Origin: Phyllobacteriaceae bacterium
Lineage (GTDB): Bacteria > Pseudomonadota > Alphaproteobacteria > Rhizobiales > Ancalomicrobiaceae
DNA length: 23,319 nt
NCBI GenBank assembly: GCA_012517025.1
Contig: JAAYVT010000147.1
Location: 1-23,319 of the forward strand
Direction of reading: 5' to 3'
The translations under genes were made by a program, and so were the position numbers. Within the stretch, counting starts at the first letter, position 1; each line of letters begins with the position of its first letter. This document shows positions 10,282 to 17,821 of this stretch, in pieces. The notes below the pieces were generated by a model. It was given only the letters and a program-made list of their open reading frames with translations, had not been told where the DNA came from and did no database searches.

Positions 10282-11201
10282 GCGACGTACTCCCGAACGC
10301 CGGTTTCGACGTCGCGGAACGCGCCGTTGTAGCCGGCGGCGCGCAGCTTCGAGACGTCGGCCTGGGTGAAGCTCTGGTAGCGGCCCTTCAGATGATCGGG
10401 GAAGTCGACGTATTCGATCTCGCCCTTGCCGAGCCCGGCGATCACCCCCTCGGCGACCGTCTGGAACGGCTGCGATCGGCCGGTGCCGCAGTTGAAGATG
10501 CCGGTCGCGCCGGCGTGCCAGCACCACAGATTGACCGCGCAGACGTCGTCGACGAAGACGAAGTCGCGGCTCTGCTGCCCCGGCCCGTAACCGTCGTGGG
10601 CGCCGAAGAGCTTCGGGTTCTCGCCCCGCTTCACCTGATTGAACAGGTGGAAGGCGACCGACGCCATCGTCCCCTTGTGCCCCTCGCGCGGCCCGTAGAC
10701 GTTGAAGTAGCGAAGCCCCGCGATCGGCGGATCGTCCGGGCGCAGGTTGCGGCGGACGTAGTCGTCGAAGAGCTTCTTCGACCAACCGTAGACGTTGAGC
10801 GGTGCCTCGAACGCCACCTCCTCGCGGAACACCGAACCGCCGCCGTAGACCGCCGCGGAAGAAGCGTAGACGAACGGGATGCCGCGCGTCCGGCAGTAGT
10901 GCCACAGCGCCTTGGAGTAATCGTAGTTGACCTGCATCACCCAGCGGCCGTTCCACTCGGTGGTGGTGGAACAGGCGCCTTGATGGAAGATCACCTCGAT
11001 GCCCATCGCCTCGCCGGCGAGGATGCGGGCGAGGAAATCGTCCTTGTCCATGTAGTCGGCGATCCTCGCCTCGACGAGGTTGGCGAACTTGGTGCCGTCG
11101 GTGAGATCGTCGACGACCAGGATGTCGTCGCGGCCCTCCGCGTTGAGCGCCATCACCAGATTGGAGCCGATCATCCCGGCCCCGCCCGTCACCACGATCA
11201 T
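10257..11201 (-). CDS. hldD: ADP-L-glycero-D-manno-heptose 6-epimerase
   Basis: HldD (RfaD) converts ADP-D-glycero-D-manno-heptose to the L-glycero form used by the heptosyltransferases. The 314-residue protein is an extended short-chain dehydrogenase. It has the NADP-binding TGGAGMIGSN at 5-14, the YASSAAVYG serine region at 112-120, and the catalytic YGWSK with Y138 and K142, close to Y140 and K144 of E. coli. NVYGPREGHKGTMAS and QQSRDFVFVDDV are also typical. I chose the ATG at 11201 because AAAGGAG (11207-11213) lies five bases upstream and the glycine-rich loop then sits at the right distance; a longer frame to 11231 is not needed. It is the first gene of the LPS operon, divergent from the acyltransferase gene. 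Confidence 0.96.
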   Translation of the reverse strand: MIVVTGGAGMIGSNLVMALNAEGRDDILVVDDLTDGTKFANLVEARIADYMDKDDFLARILAGEAMGIEVIFHQGACSTTTEWNGRWVMQVNYDYSKALWHYCRTRGIPFVYASSAAVYGGGSVFREEVAFEAPLNVYGWSKKLFDDYVRRNLRPDDPPIAGLRYFNVYGPREGHKGTMASVAFHLFNQVKRGENPKLFGAHDGYGPGQQSRDFVFVDDVCAVNLWCWHAGATGIFNCGTGRSQPFQTVAEGVIAGLGKGEIEYVDFPDHLKGRYQSFTQADVSKLRAAGYNGAFRDVETGVREYVAWLSARSS

Positions 11202-11284
11202 GGAAGCTCCTTTCGAGGCGGCCGCGCCCACCGACGCGCCTCCTCTCTAGATCAAGGCAGGGGCGAGGTCCACCGGCGCGCGCC

Positions 11285-11313
11285 TTGCCGCATCCGCCCC
11301 CATCCGGTAGAAA
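11285..11313 (+). promoter_or_regulatory. Possible promoter of the acyltransferase gene
   Basis: TTGCCG (11285-11290), a 17-base spacer, and TAGAAA (11308-11313) form a fair sigma-70-like pair. The predicted transcription start would fall only a few bases before the ATG at 11324, so the transcript would be leaderless or nearly so, in keeping with the lack of a clear ribosome site. Pattern only. Confidence 0.3.
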
Positions 11314-11323
11314 CCGCCGTCGA

Positions 11324-12244
11324 ATGACCACTTCGACGCCCCCCGAACCCGCGCCCGCACCCGGCCTCTTCACCCGCGAGGGCCGCCGCCGGCTCTCCCA
11401 TCGCCTGGAGTATCGGGCGCTGGTGGCGGTCGCTTGGCTGCTCGCCCGCCTCGGCGTCGATCGCGCCTCCGCCTTCATGGGCCGAGCCTGGCGCCTGTTC
11501 GCGCCGCTCAACGCCCGCCAGGCCCGGGTCGAGGCCCACCTCGCCGCGAGCTTCCCCGACTGGACCGCCGAGAAGCGCCGCGCCGTGATCGGCGACATGT
11601 GGGAAAACCTCGGCCGCACCGCCGCCGAGACCATCCTGCTGCCGGAGCTGCTGCGCGACCCGGCGCGATTCGACGCCTCGCACCTGCCCGCCGACACCTT
11701 CGAGCGGGCGCGCGGCGGCGCCGTCTTCGTGTCGCTGCACACCGGCAACTGGGAGATCGTCTCCGTCCCCCTCGCCGCGCATGGCCTCGATCTGCGCGCC
11801 GTCTACCGTCCCTTGCGCAACCCGGCGGTGGAGACATGGCTCGCCGAGCGCCGCCGCGCCCTCTACGCCGGCGGCCTGATGCCGATCGACAAGACCATCG
11901 CGCTGAAGCTGAAGTCGCTCGCCAAAGCCGGGGCGACGCTGGCGATTCTCGCCGATCTCAAGGATCACCACGGCCTCGTCGTCGACTTCTTCGGCCGCCC
12001 GGCGCAGGTCACCACCTTCCCCGCCCTGCTCGCCCGCCGTCTCGACCTGCCGCTGTTCGTCGGCCGCTCGATCCGCACCGAAGGCGCGCATTTCCGCCTC
12101 GACGGGCGCTGGCTGGAGGTTCCGAAGACCGCCTCGCCGCAGGACGACGTCGAGGCCCTCACCCGCACCATCAACGCCGTCTTCGAGGAGTGGATCCGCG
12201 AGCATCCGGCGCAGTGGATGTGGGCGCACCGTAAATGGTTGTGA
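11324..12244 (+). CDS. LpxL/HtrB-like lipid A acyltransferase
   Basis: This 306-residue protein belongs to the lysophospholipid acyltransferase superfamily, lipid A late (lauroyl/myristoyl) acyltransferase branch. The catalytic motif HTGNWE (H139, E144) fits the HxxxxE/D signature. VYRPLRNP (160-167), DFFGRPAQVTTFPALLARR and the C-terminal QWMWAHRKW are hallmarks of HtrB/LpxL proteins. A hydrophobic stretch near the N-terminus (about 32-44, VAVAWLLARL) would anchor it to the inner membrane. The open frame begins with a TTG at 11285, but the ATG at 11324 is the natural start, giving a Pro-rich N-terminal tail. It is divergent from hldD, 122 bases between starts, so lipid A acylation and core synthesis are genomic neighbours. 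The acyl chain and whether it is lpxL or a paralogue cannot be told. Confidence 0.88.
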   Translation: MTTSTPPEPAPAPGLFTREGRRRLSHRLEYRALVAVAWLLARLGVDRASAFMGRAWRLFAPLNARQARVEAHLAASFPDWTAEKRRAVIGDMWENLGRTAAETILLPELLRDPARFDASHLPADTFERARGGAVFVSLHTGNWEIVSVPLAAHGLDLRAVYRPLRNPAVETWLAERRRALYAGGLMPIDKTIALKLKSLAKAGATLAILADLKDHHGLVVDFFGRPAQVTTFPALLARRLDLPLFVGRSIRTEGAHFRLDGRWLEVPKTASPQDDVEALTRTINAVFEEWIREHPAQWMWAHRKWL

Positions 12245-12270
12245 AACGGCGAGTTTCTTGTATCGGGGGG

Positions 12271-12299
12271 TTGGGAAAACTCATCCCTTTGGACTATAT
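12271..12299 (+). promoter_or_regulatory. Candidate sigma-70 promoter of trxB
   Basis: TTGGGA at 12271-12276, a 17-base spacer, then CTATAT at 12294-12299 matches the alphaproteobacterial housekeeping pattern well, above all in the -10 element. It lies between the acyltransferase stop and the trxB start in a locally A+T-rich stretch, giving a leader of about 33 bases. It is the best promoter-like match in the window. Confidence 0.55.
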
Positions 12300-12338
12300 G
12301 TCGGAGACCTGCCCGCGTCCCCAGTCGGTGGAGCTCCG

Positions 12339-13286
12339 ATGTCTCTGCATCATGCCCGTGTTCTCGTGATCGGTTCCGGTCCCGCCGGTTACACCGCCGC
12401 CATCTATGCGGCCCGCGCAATGCTCGAACCGGTGTTGATCGACGGCATTCAAATCGGCGGCCAGCTCACCGTGACCACCGAGGTGGAGAACTATCCGGGC
12501 TTCGCCGAACCGATCCAGGGCCCCTGGCTGGTCGAGCAGATGCGGGCGCAGGCCGAGCACTGCGGCACCAAATTCGTCACCGACACGGTGGTGAAGACCG
12601 ACCTCTCCGCCCGCCCCTTCCGCCTCGAGCTCGACGGCGGCGACACCTGGACCTGCGACGCCCTGATCGTGGCGACCGGCGCCCAGGCGAAGTGGCTGGG
12701 TCTGCCGACGGAGGAGAAGTTCCGCGGCTTCGGCGTCTCCGCCTGCGCCACCTGTGACGGCTTCTTCTATCGCGGCAAGGAGGTCGTGGTGGTCGGCGGC
12801 GGCAACACCGCGGTCGAGGAGGCGCTCTACCTCACCAACCACGCCTCCAAGGTGACGGTGATCCACCGCCGCGACGCCTTCCGCGCCGAGAAGATCCTGC
12901 AACAGCGCCTGTTCGAGAACCCGAAGATCGAGGTGATCTGGAACGCCGCGCCGATCGAGGTGCTGGGCTCCGGCGGCGTCCCGCCGTCGGTGACCGGGGT
13001 ACGCATCCGCGACACCGTCACCGGCGCCACCCGCGACGTCGCTTGCGACGGTTTCTTCGTCGCCATCGGCCACTCGCCGGCGGTGGAGGTCTTCGACGGC
13101 CAACTGAAACTCAAACCGTCGGGCTACCTGTGGGTCGAGCCCGGCACGGCGCGAACGTCGATCTCCGGCGTCTTCGCCGCCGGCGACGTCTGCGACGACG
13201 TCTACCGACAGGCCGTCACCGCCGCCGGCATGGGCTGCATGGCGGCACTCGAAGCCGAAAAGTATCTCGCCGGTCACGGCGCCTGA
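12339..13286 (+). CDS. trxB: Thioredoxin-disulfide reductase
   Basis: TrxB is the cytoplasmic FAD enzyme that passes electrons from NADPH to thioredoxin. The 315-residue protein shows the FAD-binding GSGPAGYTAA (12-21), the redox-active pair CATC (C136, C139), the NADPH-binding GGGNTAVEEA (153-162) with HRR (176-178) for the NADPH phosphate, and the second FAD motif AAGDVCDD (280-287). The length matches low-molecular-weight bacterial reductases. I chose the ATG at 12339 because GTGGAG lies upstream and the FAD motif then sits where expected; an upstream TTG at 12258 would add 27 unlikely residues and overlap the promoter. It is followed by an lsrB-type regulator in the arrangement known from rhizobia. 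Confidence 0.97.
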   Translation: MSLHHARVLVIGSGPAGYTAAIYAARAMLEPVLIDGIQIGGQLTVTTEVENYPGFAEPIQGPWLVEQMRAQAEHCGTKFVTDTVVKTDLSARPFRLELDGGDTWTCDALIVATGAQAKWLGLPTEEKFRGFGVSACATCDGFFYRGKEVVVVGGGNTAVEEALYLTNHASKVTVIHRRDAFRAEKILQQRLFENPKIEVIWNAAPIEVLGSGGVPPSVTGVRIRDTVTGATRDVACDGFFVAIGHSPAVEVFDGQLKLKPSGYLWVEPGTARTSISGVFAAGDVCDDVYRQAVTAAGMGCMAALEAEKYLAGHGA

Positions 13287-13296
13287 GCGCGACCGT

Positions 13297-13323
13297 CGCG
13301 CCCTCGACCGAGGCGAGGGCGCG
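13297..13323 (+). terminator. Hairpin between trxB and the LysR gene
   Basis: A perfect 10-bp stem pairs 13297-13306 with 13314-13323 around a seven-base loop ACCGAGG, starting 11 bases after the trxB stop. No T-run follows directly (only ATTCTCTT some 20 bases later), so it may attenuate rather than stop transcription into the regulator gene. Confidence 0.5.
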
Positions 13324-13353
13324 CGGGATCCGCGATCGGGACATTCTCTTGGG

Positions 13354-13365
13354 GGGAACGTTCCC
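13354..13365 (+). promoter_or_regulatory. Perfect palindrome over the LysR-gene ribosome site
   Basis: GGGAACGTTCCC is a perfect 12-bp palindrome that ends at the base before the ATG at 13366 and shares its left half with the G-rich ribosome site (13351-13358). It could be an operator for autoregulation. A hairpin from it would have to lose the central pairs. It does not fit the LysR T-N11-A consensus. Function is not known. Confidence 0.4.
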
Positions 13366-14256
13366 ATGGATTGGGACAAGCTGAGGATCTTCCACGCCGC
13401 CGCCGACGCCGGGTCGTTCACCCACGCCGGTGAATTCCTGGAAATGAGCCAGTCGGCGGTCAGCCGTCAGGTCTCCGCGCTCGAGCAGGATCTCGGCGTG
13501 CCGCTGTTTCATCGCCACGCCCGTGGCCTGATCCTGACCGAGCAGGGCGAACTCTTGTTCCGCACCGCCCGCGAGGTGATGCTGAAGCTGGAGCAGGCGC
13601 GCTCACGGCTGGTCGAGACCCGCGAGAAGCCGACCGGCGCGCTGCGGGTGACCACCACCGTCGGCCTCGGCACCTCGTGGCTGACCTCGCGCATCCACGA
13701 GTTCGTCGATCTCTACCCGGAGGTGGAGCTCGAGCTGATCCTCGACGATCAGGAACTCGACCTCGCCATGCGCGAGGCCGACGTCGCGCTGCGCGTCCGC
13801 CAGCCGGTGCAGCCGGATCTGATCCAGCGCAAGCTGTTCTCGATCCACTACCACCTCTACGCCTCGTCGACCTACCTCAAGCGTCACGGCAGCCCCGAGA
13901 CCATCGAGGAACTCGACAACCACCGCATCATCACCTTCGGCTCGTCGGCCCCGGTCTATCTGCGCGACATGAACTGGCTGGAGACCGCCGGTCGGCCGCT
14001 CAACGCGCCGCGCCGGCCGTGCCTGAAGATCAACTCGGTGCTGGCGATCAAGCGCGCGGTGCAGCGCGGCGTCGGCGTCGCGCTGCTGCCCGATTATCTG
14101 ATCGACGGCAACTCCGACATCGTCCAGCTGATCCCGGAAGCCGACGTGCCGGCTTTCGACTGCTTCTTCGTCTACCCCGAGGAGATGCGCAACACCGCCC
14201 GCGTCAAGGTGTTCCGCGACTTCCTTATCTCCAAGGCGGAGCGCTGGACCTACTGA
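13366..14256 (+). CDS. lsrB: LysR-family regulator, LsrB/VtlR type
   Basis: This 296-residue LysR regulator has an N-terminal winged helix-turn-helix (about 5-62, SFTHAGEFLEMSQSAVSRQVSALEQDLG) and a periplasmic-binding-like effector domain (about 92-290). The N-terminus DWDKLRIFHAAADAGSFTHA, HRHARGLILTEQGELL and the C-terminal FRDFLISKAERW closely match my memory of rhizobial LsrB and Brucella VtlR, and those genes also lie next to trxB. LsrB is linked to oxidative stress and LPS in rhizobia, and VtlR activates an AbcR small RNA in Brucella. Only two cysteines are present (219 and 266). A G-rich ribosome site inside a perfect palindrome precedes the ATG, and a hairpin follows the gene. Orthology is inferred; targets are unknown here. 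Confidence 0.85.
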   Translation: MDWDKLRIFHAAADAGSFTHAGEFLEMSQSAVSRQVSALEQDLGVPLFHRHARGLILTEQGELLFRTAREVMLKLEQARSRLVETREKPTGALRVTTTVGLGTSWLTSRIHEFVDLYPEVELELILDDQELDLAMREADVALRVRQPVQPDLIQRKLFSIHYHLYASSTYLKRHGSPETIEELDNHRIITFGSSAPVYLRDMNWLETAGRPLNAPRRPCLKINSVLAIKRAVQRGVGVALLPDYLIDGNSDIVQLIPEADVPAFDCFFVYPEEMRNTARVKVFRDFLISKAERWTY

Positions 14257-14259
14257 GGC

Positions 14260-14287
14260 GAACGGCTCCTCACATGAAGAGCCGTTC
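14260..14287. terminator. Convergent hairpin between lsrB and msrP
   Basis: A perfect 9-bp stem GAACGGCTC / GAGCCGTTC (14260-14268 with 14279-14287) has a ten-base loop that contains the msrP stop codon. It begins three bases after the lsrB stop. On the plus strand it is followed by CTTCTCC, a weak pyrimidine tract. It probably ends the lsrB transcript and may act on both strands. Confidence 0.55.
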
Positions 14288-15217
14288 CTTCTCCAGTCCC
14301 TTGTAGAGCCCGGCGACCTCGGCCTCGTAGCCGTTGTAGAGCCGGGTCGGGATCATGTTCTCGGTGCCGATGCGCCGCTCGCTCGCCTGGCTCCAGCGCG
14401 GATGGGCGACCTTCGGATTGACGTTGGCCCAGAAGCCGTATTCGTCCGGCCCCAGCGCCTCCCAGAAGGTCGTCGGGCGCTTTGCCGTGAAGGTGAAGCG
14501 GACGATCGACTTCGCCGACTTGAACCCGTATTTCCACGGCACCGCGAGACGGATCGGCGCGCCGTTCTGGGTCGGCATCGGCTTGCCGTAGACGCCGACG
14601 GCGAGAAAGGCGAGTTCGTTGGTCGCTTCCGCCAACGTCAGCGCCTCGACGTAGGGCCAGGGATACTGCGGCGCGCTCTGATAGGGCGCCACCGACGGAT
14701 CCATGAAGCTCTGCATCACGACGTATTTCGCCTCCGCCTTGGGGCCGGCGAGCTTGACCAGATCGGCGAGCGGGAAGCCGGTCCACGGCACCACCATCGA
14801 CCACGCCTCGACGCAACGGTGGCGATAGACCCGCTCCTCGAGCATCACCTTCTTCAGGAGATCGTCGACGTCGAGGGTCGCGGGCGTGTCGACCAGCCCG
14901 TCGAGGGTGATCGTCCACGGCGCCGTCTTCAGCTTCTTCGAAGCCGCCTGGATGCCCTTGGAGAAGCCGAATTCGTAGAAGTTGTTGTAACCGGTGGCGG
15001 CGTTCTCGGCGGTGAGCGTGTCGCCGACGAAGGCCGTGTTCGCCTTGGCCGGCAGCAATCCGTCGATCTCCGCCGCCCGCGCCGGCGCCGCCCGTCCGAA
15101 GAGCCCGGCGGCGAGCGCGCCGGCTCCGAAGCCGAGCAGCTTGCGCCGTTCGAGGAACAGCGCCTCCGGCGTCGCCTCCGCTTCCCGCAACTCCCAGGAT
15201 CGCCGTCCGAACCGCAT
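14270..15217 (-). CDS. msrP: Methionine-sulfoxide reductase catalytic subunit MsrP
   Basis: MsrP (YedY) is a periplasmic molybdopterin enzyme that repairs methionine sulfoxide in envelope proteins. The 315-residue precursor has a twin-arginine signal, ERRKLLGFGAGALAAGLFG (R24, R25), with likely cleavage after ARA at about 48. The molybdenum-binding cysteine is in YRHRCVEAWSMVVPW (C135), followed by PTQNGAPIRLAVPWKYGFKSAKSI, a hallmark of the sulfite-oxidase-like fold. I chose the ATG at 15217 because GGAGGA lies eight bases upstream and the Tat signal is complete; a frame to 15280 lacks support. The membrane haem partner msrQ usually follows msrP, but here the next gene is convergent lsrB, so msrQ is not beside it. 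Its position next to trxB and lsrB suggests a shared redox theme. Confidence 0.95.
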   Translation of the reverse strand: MRFGRRSWELREAEATPEALFLERRKLLGFGAGALAAGLFGRAAPARAAEIDGLLPAKANTAFVGDTLTAENAATGYNNFYEFGFSKGIQAASKKLKTAPWTITLDGLVDTPATLDVDDLLKKVMLEERVYRHRCVEAWSMVVPWTGFPLADLVKLAGPKAEAKYVVMQSFMDPSVAPYQSAPQYPWPYVEALTLAEATNELAFLAVGVYGKPMPTQNGAPIRLAVPWKYGFKSAKSIVRFTFTAKRPTTFWEALGPDEYGFWANVNPKVAHPRWSQASERRIGTENMIPTRLYNGYEAEVAGLYKGLEKERLFM

Positions 15218-15319
15218 GCCCGTCTCCTCCGTCGGGGGTGTCTCTCCCACCCTACGGAAGCTGGAGCGGATTCGTTTCACGGAAAGAGATCACGCCCGAT
15301 CGAATGCGCGTGAACGGGC

Positions 15320-15943
15320 TCACCGCCCCGCCTCGGCGACGATCGCCGCGACCACCCGGCCGAAGGCGTCGTCGAAACCGGCGACCACGCCGCGCGCGCC
15401 GTCGCCCTCGACCGCCGCCTCGGCGCGATGCTCATGCGTCGACAACACCCGGCCGCTGCGGTCGTCCATGGTCTTGACCGCCAGCACCACCTCGACCCGC
15501 CGCTCGGCGGAGAGATAATCGAAGGCGCGGATCTCGACCACCAGCTGGCGATCGATCGCCAGCCCCTGCCCCGGCCGTCCGGCGGCGCGGAACCGTCCGG
15601 ACCGCTCCAGCGCGGTGACGAGGCGCGACTGCACGAGGCGCGGCAATCGGTCCGACCACTGCGCCCCGGCGTAATAGGCGATCTCGTCGGCGCGTGGCCG
15701 CACCAACAACCGATCGCCGTCGTAGGCGCGATCGACCACCGGTTCGGGCACCAGAACCTGCAGCATCCGCGTCCGCGACGCCGGCGCGGCGATATCCGGC
15801 ACGGTCAGATCGAAGGTGTCGATGCTCGCCGGCCCCGCCACCACCGAGCAGCCGGAGAGCAGTCCGACGACGCAGACGACCGCGAGCCGTCGCGCTGCGC
15901 GCGCCCCCGCCCCTCTCGTCTCGCCGTCGCGTCCCACCGTCAT
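15320..15943 (-). CDS. ABC-type transport auxiliary lipoprotein
   Basis: This is a 207-residue lipoprotein with a signal peptide RRLAVVCVVGLLSGC, lipobox LSGC with the lipidated cysteine at 32. The mature part (IDTFDLTVPD, LQVLVPEPVVDRAYDGDRLLVRPRADEIAYYAGAQWSDRLPRLVQSRLV) fits the ABC-type transport auxiliary (PqiC/LptE-like fold) family found at the end of MCE operons. The YYAGAQWSDRLP motif is typical. It probably sits in the outer membrane and receives or guides the MCE tunnel. Its ATG overlaps the stop of the MCE gene (ATGA), which supports its role as the fourth component. Confidence 0.88.
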   Translation of the reverse strand: MTVGRDGETRGAGARAARRLAVVCVVGLLSGCSVVAGPASIDTFDLTVPDIAAPASRTRMLQVLVPEPVVDRAYDGDRLLVRPRADEIAYYAGAQWSDRLPRLVQSRLVTALERSGRFRAAGRPGQGLAIDRQLVVEIRAFDYLSAERRVEVVLAVKTMDDRSGRVLSTHEHRAEAAVEGDGARGVVAGFDDAFGRVVAAIVAEAGR

Positions 15944-17013
15944 CGCCGATTCCCCGAATATTCCGGCACGTTGCCGCCCTGGCCGCCGAAGATCAACCGC
16001 TTCGGGTCGCGATCGAGATTTCCGACCGCCCGGTCGATGGTGGAGACGGCGCGACGGCCGTCGGCGATGAAGTCGCGCAGATCGCGCAGGCCCGCCCCGA
16101 GATCGCCGGACTTCGATTGAAAAGCGACCGCCGTCTCGCGGATCGCCCGCGCCGCGTCCTTGGCCTCGCTCAGGAAGTCGCTCGCCTTGACCGCCAGCCC
16201 CTTGCCCTCGTCGGAGCCGGCGAGGCCGTCGAGCTTGGCGAGGATGCCGTCGACCCGCTTGGAGGCCTCGTCGAGCCGCCCCATCGTGGCGTCGGCGTGA
16301 TCGACGATCGAGGCGACCTTGACCTTGTCGACCGACACGACGAGATCGTCGACGTGGCCGACCAGCGTCTCCGCTTTGGCCGAGATCTTCGCCAGGACGT
16401 CCGCCGCCTTGCCGACCGAGCCCATGAAGTCGCGCACCCCGTCCTTGTTCTCGGCGAGCACGTTGGAGAAGGCCTCGACGTTGCGGGTGGTCGTCTCCAC
16501 CGATTTGGCGTTGTCCTTGACCAACTGATCGATGGTGGCGACCGCCCCGTCGACCCGCGCCAACACCCGCTGCGCCCCCTCCATGATGTCCTGGACGGTG
16601 GAGCGCTCGGCCAGCATGACGCGGTCGTTCTCCGGCGTCTCGAGCAGGTTGCGCGCCTGCGCCGAACCGCCCCAGATCTGCACGAACGAGGCGCCGGTCA
16701 GGCCCTGATAGCCGAGCGAGACGTGGCTGTCGGCCTTCAGTGGCGTCGCCGGATCGACGGTGATTCGCGCCACCACTCGCTCCGGATCGGCGGGCGAAAA
16801 CGACAGCTTCGCCACCTCGCCGACCTTGATTCCGTTGAAGGTGACGTTGGCGCCGGTGACCAGCCCCGACACCGAGCCCGGGAAAACCACCGTGACGAAG
16901 GCCCGCCCGGCCGAATCCGAGCCCTTCAGCAGCCAGAACGCCGAGCCGAAGCCCGCCGCGATCAGCGCCAGCATGAACAGCCCGACGGTGACGAGATTGG
17001 CTCGGGTCTCCAT
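15940..17013 (-). CDS. mlaD: MCE-domain (MlaD family) lipid transport protein
   Basis: This 357-residue protein has one N-terminal transmembrane helix (about 8-28), a single MCE domain (about 38-116, FVTVVFPGSVSGLVTGANVTFNGIKVGEVAKL), then a long helical region (about 140-345) with heptad-like stretches such as VEAFSNVLAENKDGVRDFMGSVGKAADVLAKI. The MCE domains form a hexameric ring that carries lipids across the periplasm, and the long helical tail, absent from the short E. coli MlaD (183 residues), may form an extended tube as in PqiB or mycobacterial Mce proteins. AGGAGGAG stands just before the ATG. It lies nine bases after the ATPase gene and overlaps the lipoprotein gene. The symbol denotes the family, not strict orthology. 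Confidence 0.92.
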   Translation of the reverse strand: METRANLVTVGLFMLALIAAGFGSAFWLLKGSDSAGRAFVTVVFPGSVSGLVTGANVTFNGIKVGEVAKLSFSPADPERVVARITVDPATPLKADSHVSLGYQGLTGASFVQIWGGSAQARNLLETPENDRVMLAERSTVQDIMEGAQRVLARVDGAVATIDQLVKDNAKSVETTTRNVEAFSNVLAENKDGVRDFMGSVGKAADVLAKISAKAETLVGHVDDLVVSVDKVKVASIVDHADATMGRLDEASKRVDGILAKLDGLAGSDEGKGLAVKASDFLSEAKDAARAIRETAVAFQSKSGDLGAGLRDLRDFIADGRRAVSTIDRAVGNLDRDPKRLIFGGQGGNVPEYSGNRR

Positions 17014-17022
17014 CGCTCCTCC

Positions 17023-17820
17023 TCACCCGCGCGCCGCGTCGACGAGCCCGCGCGCTCTCGCCCCGCGGAAATAGGCCTTCACCCAAGGATCGTCGAATTC
17101 CAGCATGGTGGCGAGCGGTCCCTCCACCAACACCCGGCGATTCCCCAGAACCGCTATTCGGTCGCACACCGACCGCAGACTGTCGAGGTCGTGCGTCACC
17201 ATGAACACGGTGAGGCCGAGCGTGTCGCGCAGTTTGGCGATGAGATCGTCGAAGTCGCCGGCCCCGATCGGGTCGAGTCCGGAGGTCGGCTCGTCGAGGA
17301 ACACGATCGCCGGATCGAGCGCCAGGGCGCGGGCGAGCGAGGCGCGCTTGATCATGCCGCCGGAGAGTTCGGAGGGGTATTTGCGCCCGGCGTCGGCCGG
17401 CAGTCCGACCATTGCGATCTTCAGCCGCGCCAGATCGTCCATCAGCCCCTGCGACAACTCCAGATGCTCGCGCATCGGCACCTGGATGTTCTCCTCGACC
17501 GTCAGCGAGGAGAACAGCGCGCCGTGCTGGAACAGCACGCCCCAGCAGCGCTCGATGCCGGTGCGGGTCGCCTGATCGATCCGGTCGAGGTCGTGGCCGA
17601 ACACCTCGATGGTGCCGCCGCGGCGCGGGTTGAGCCCGAGGATGGTGCGCATCAGCACCGACTTGCCGGTGCCCGAGCCGCCGACGAAGCCGAGGATCTC
17701 GCCGCGCTTCACGTCGAGATCGAGGCCGTCGAGGATCAGCTTGTCGCCGAACCCCACCGTCACCCCGCGACAACGGATCAACGGTTCGTCCAGAGCGACG
17801 TCGTCGACGCACACGCTCAT
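17023..17820 (-). CDS. mlaF: MCE-system ABC transporter ATPase (MlaF family)
   Basis: This is the 265-residue cytoplasmic ATPase that powers the lipid transporter. It shows Walker A GGSGTGKS (47-54), Q-loop FQHGALFSSLTV (97-108), signature LSGGM (152-156), Walker B IVFLDEPTSGLDP (172-184) and the H-loop histidine at 210. The Q-loop FQHGALF and the LSGGMIKR signature are typical of the MlaF branch rather than of nutrient importers. The ATG lies one base after the stop of the permease gene, with no separate ribosome site of note, so translation is probably coupled. E. coli MlaF needs the separate STAS protein MlaB; here the STAS domain is part of the permease. Confidence 0.95.
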   Translation of the reverse strand: MSVCVDDVALDEPLIRCRGVTVGFGDKLILDGLDLDVKRGEILGFVGGSGTGKSVLMRTILGLNPRRGGTIEVFGHDLDRIDQATRTGIERCWGVLFQHGALFSSLTVEENIQVPMREHLELSQGLMDDLARLKIAMVGLPADAGRKYPSELSGGMIKRASLARALALDPAIVFLDEPTSGLDPIGAGDFDDLIAKLRDTLGLTVFMVTHDLDSLRSVCDRIAVLGNRRVLVEGPLATMLEFDDPWVKAYFRGARARGLVDAARG

Positions 17821-17821
17821 C

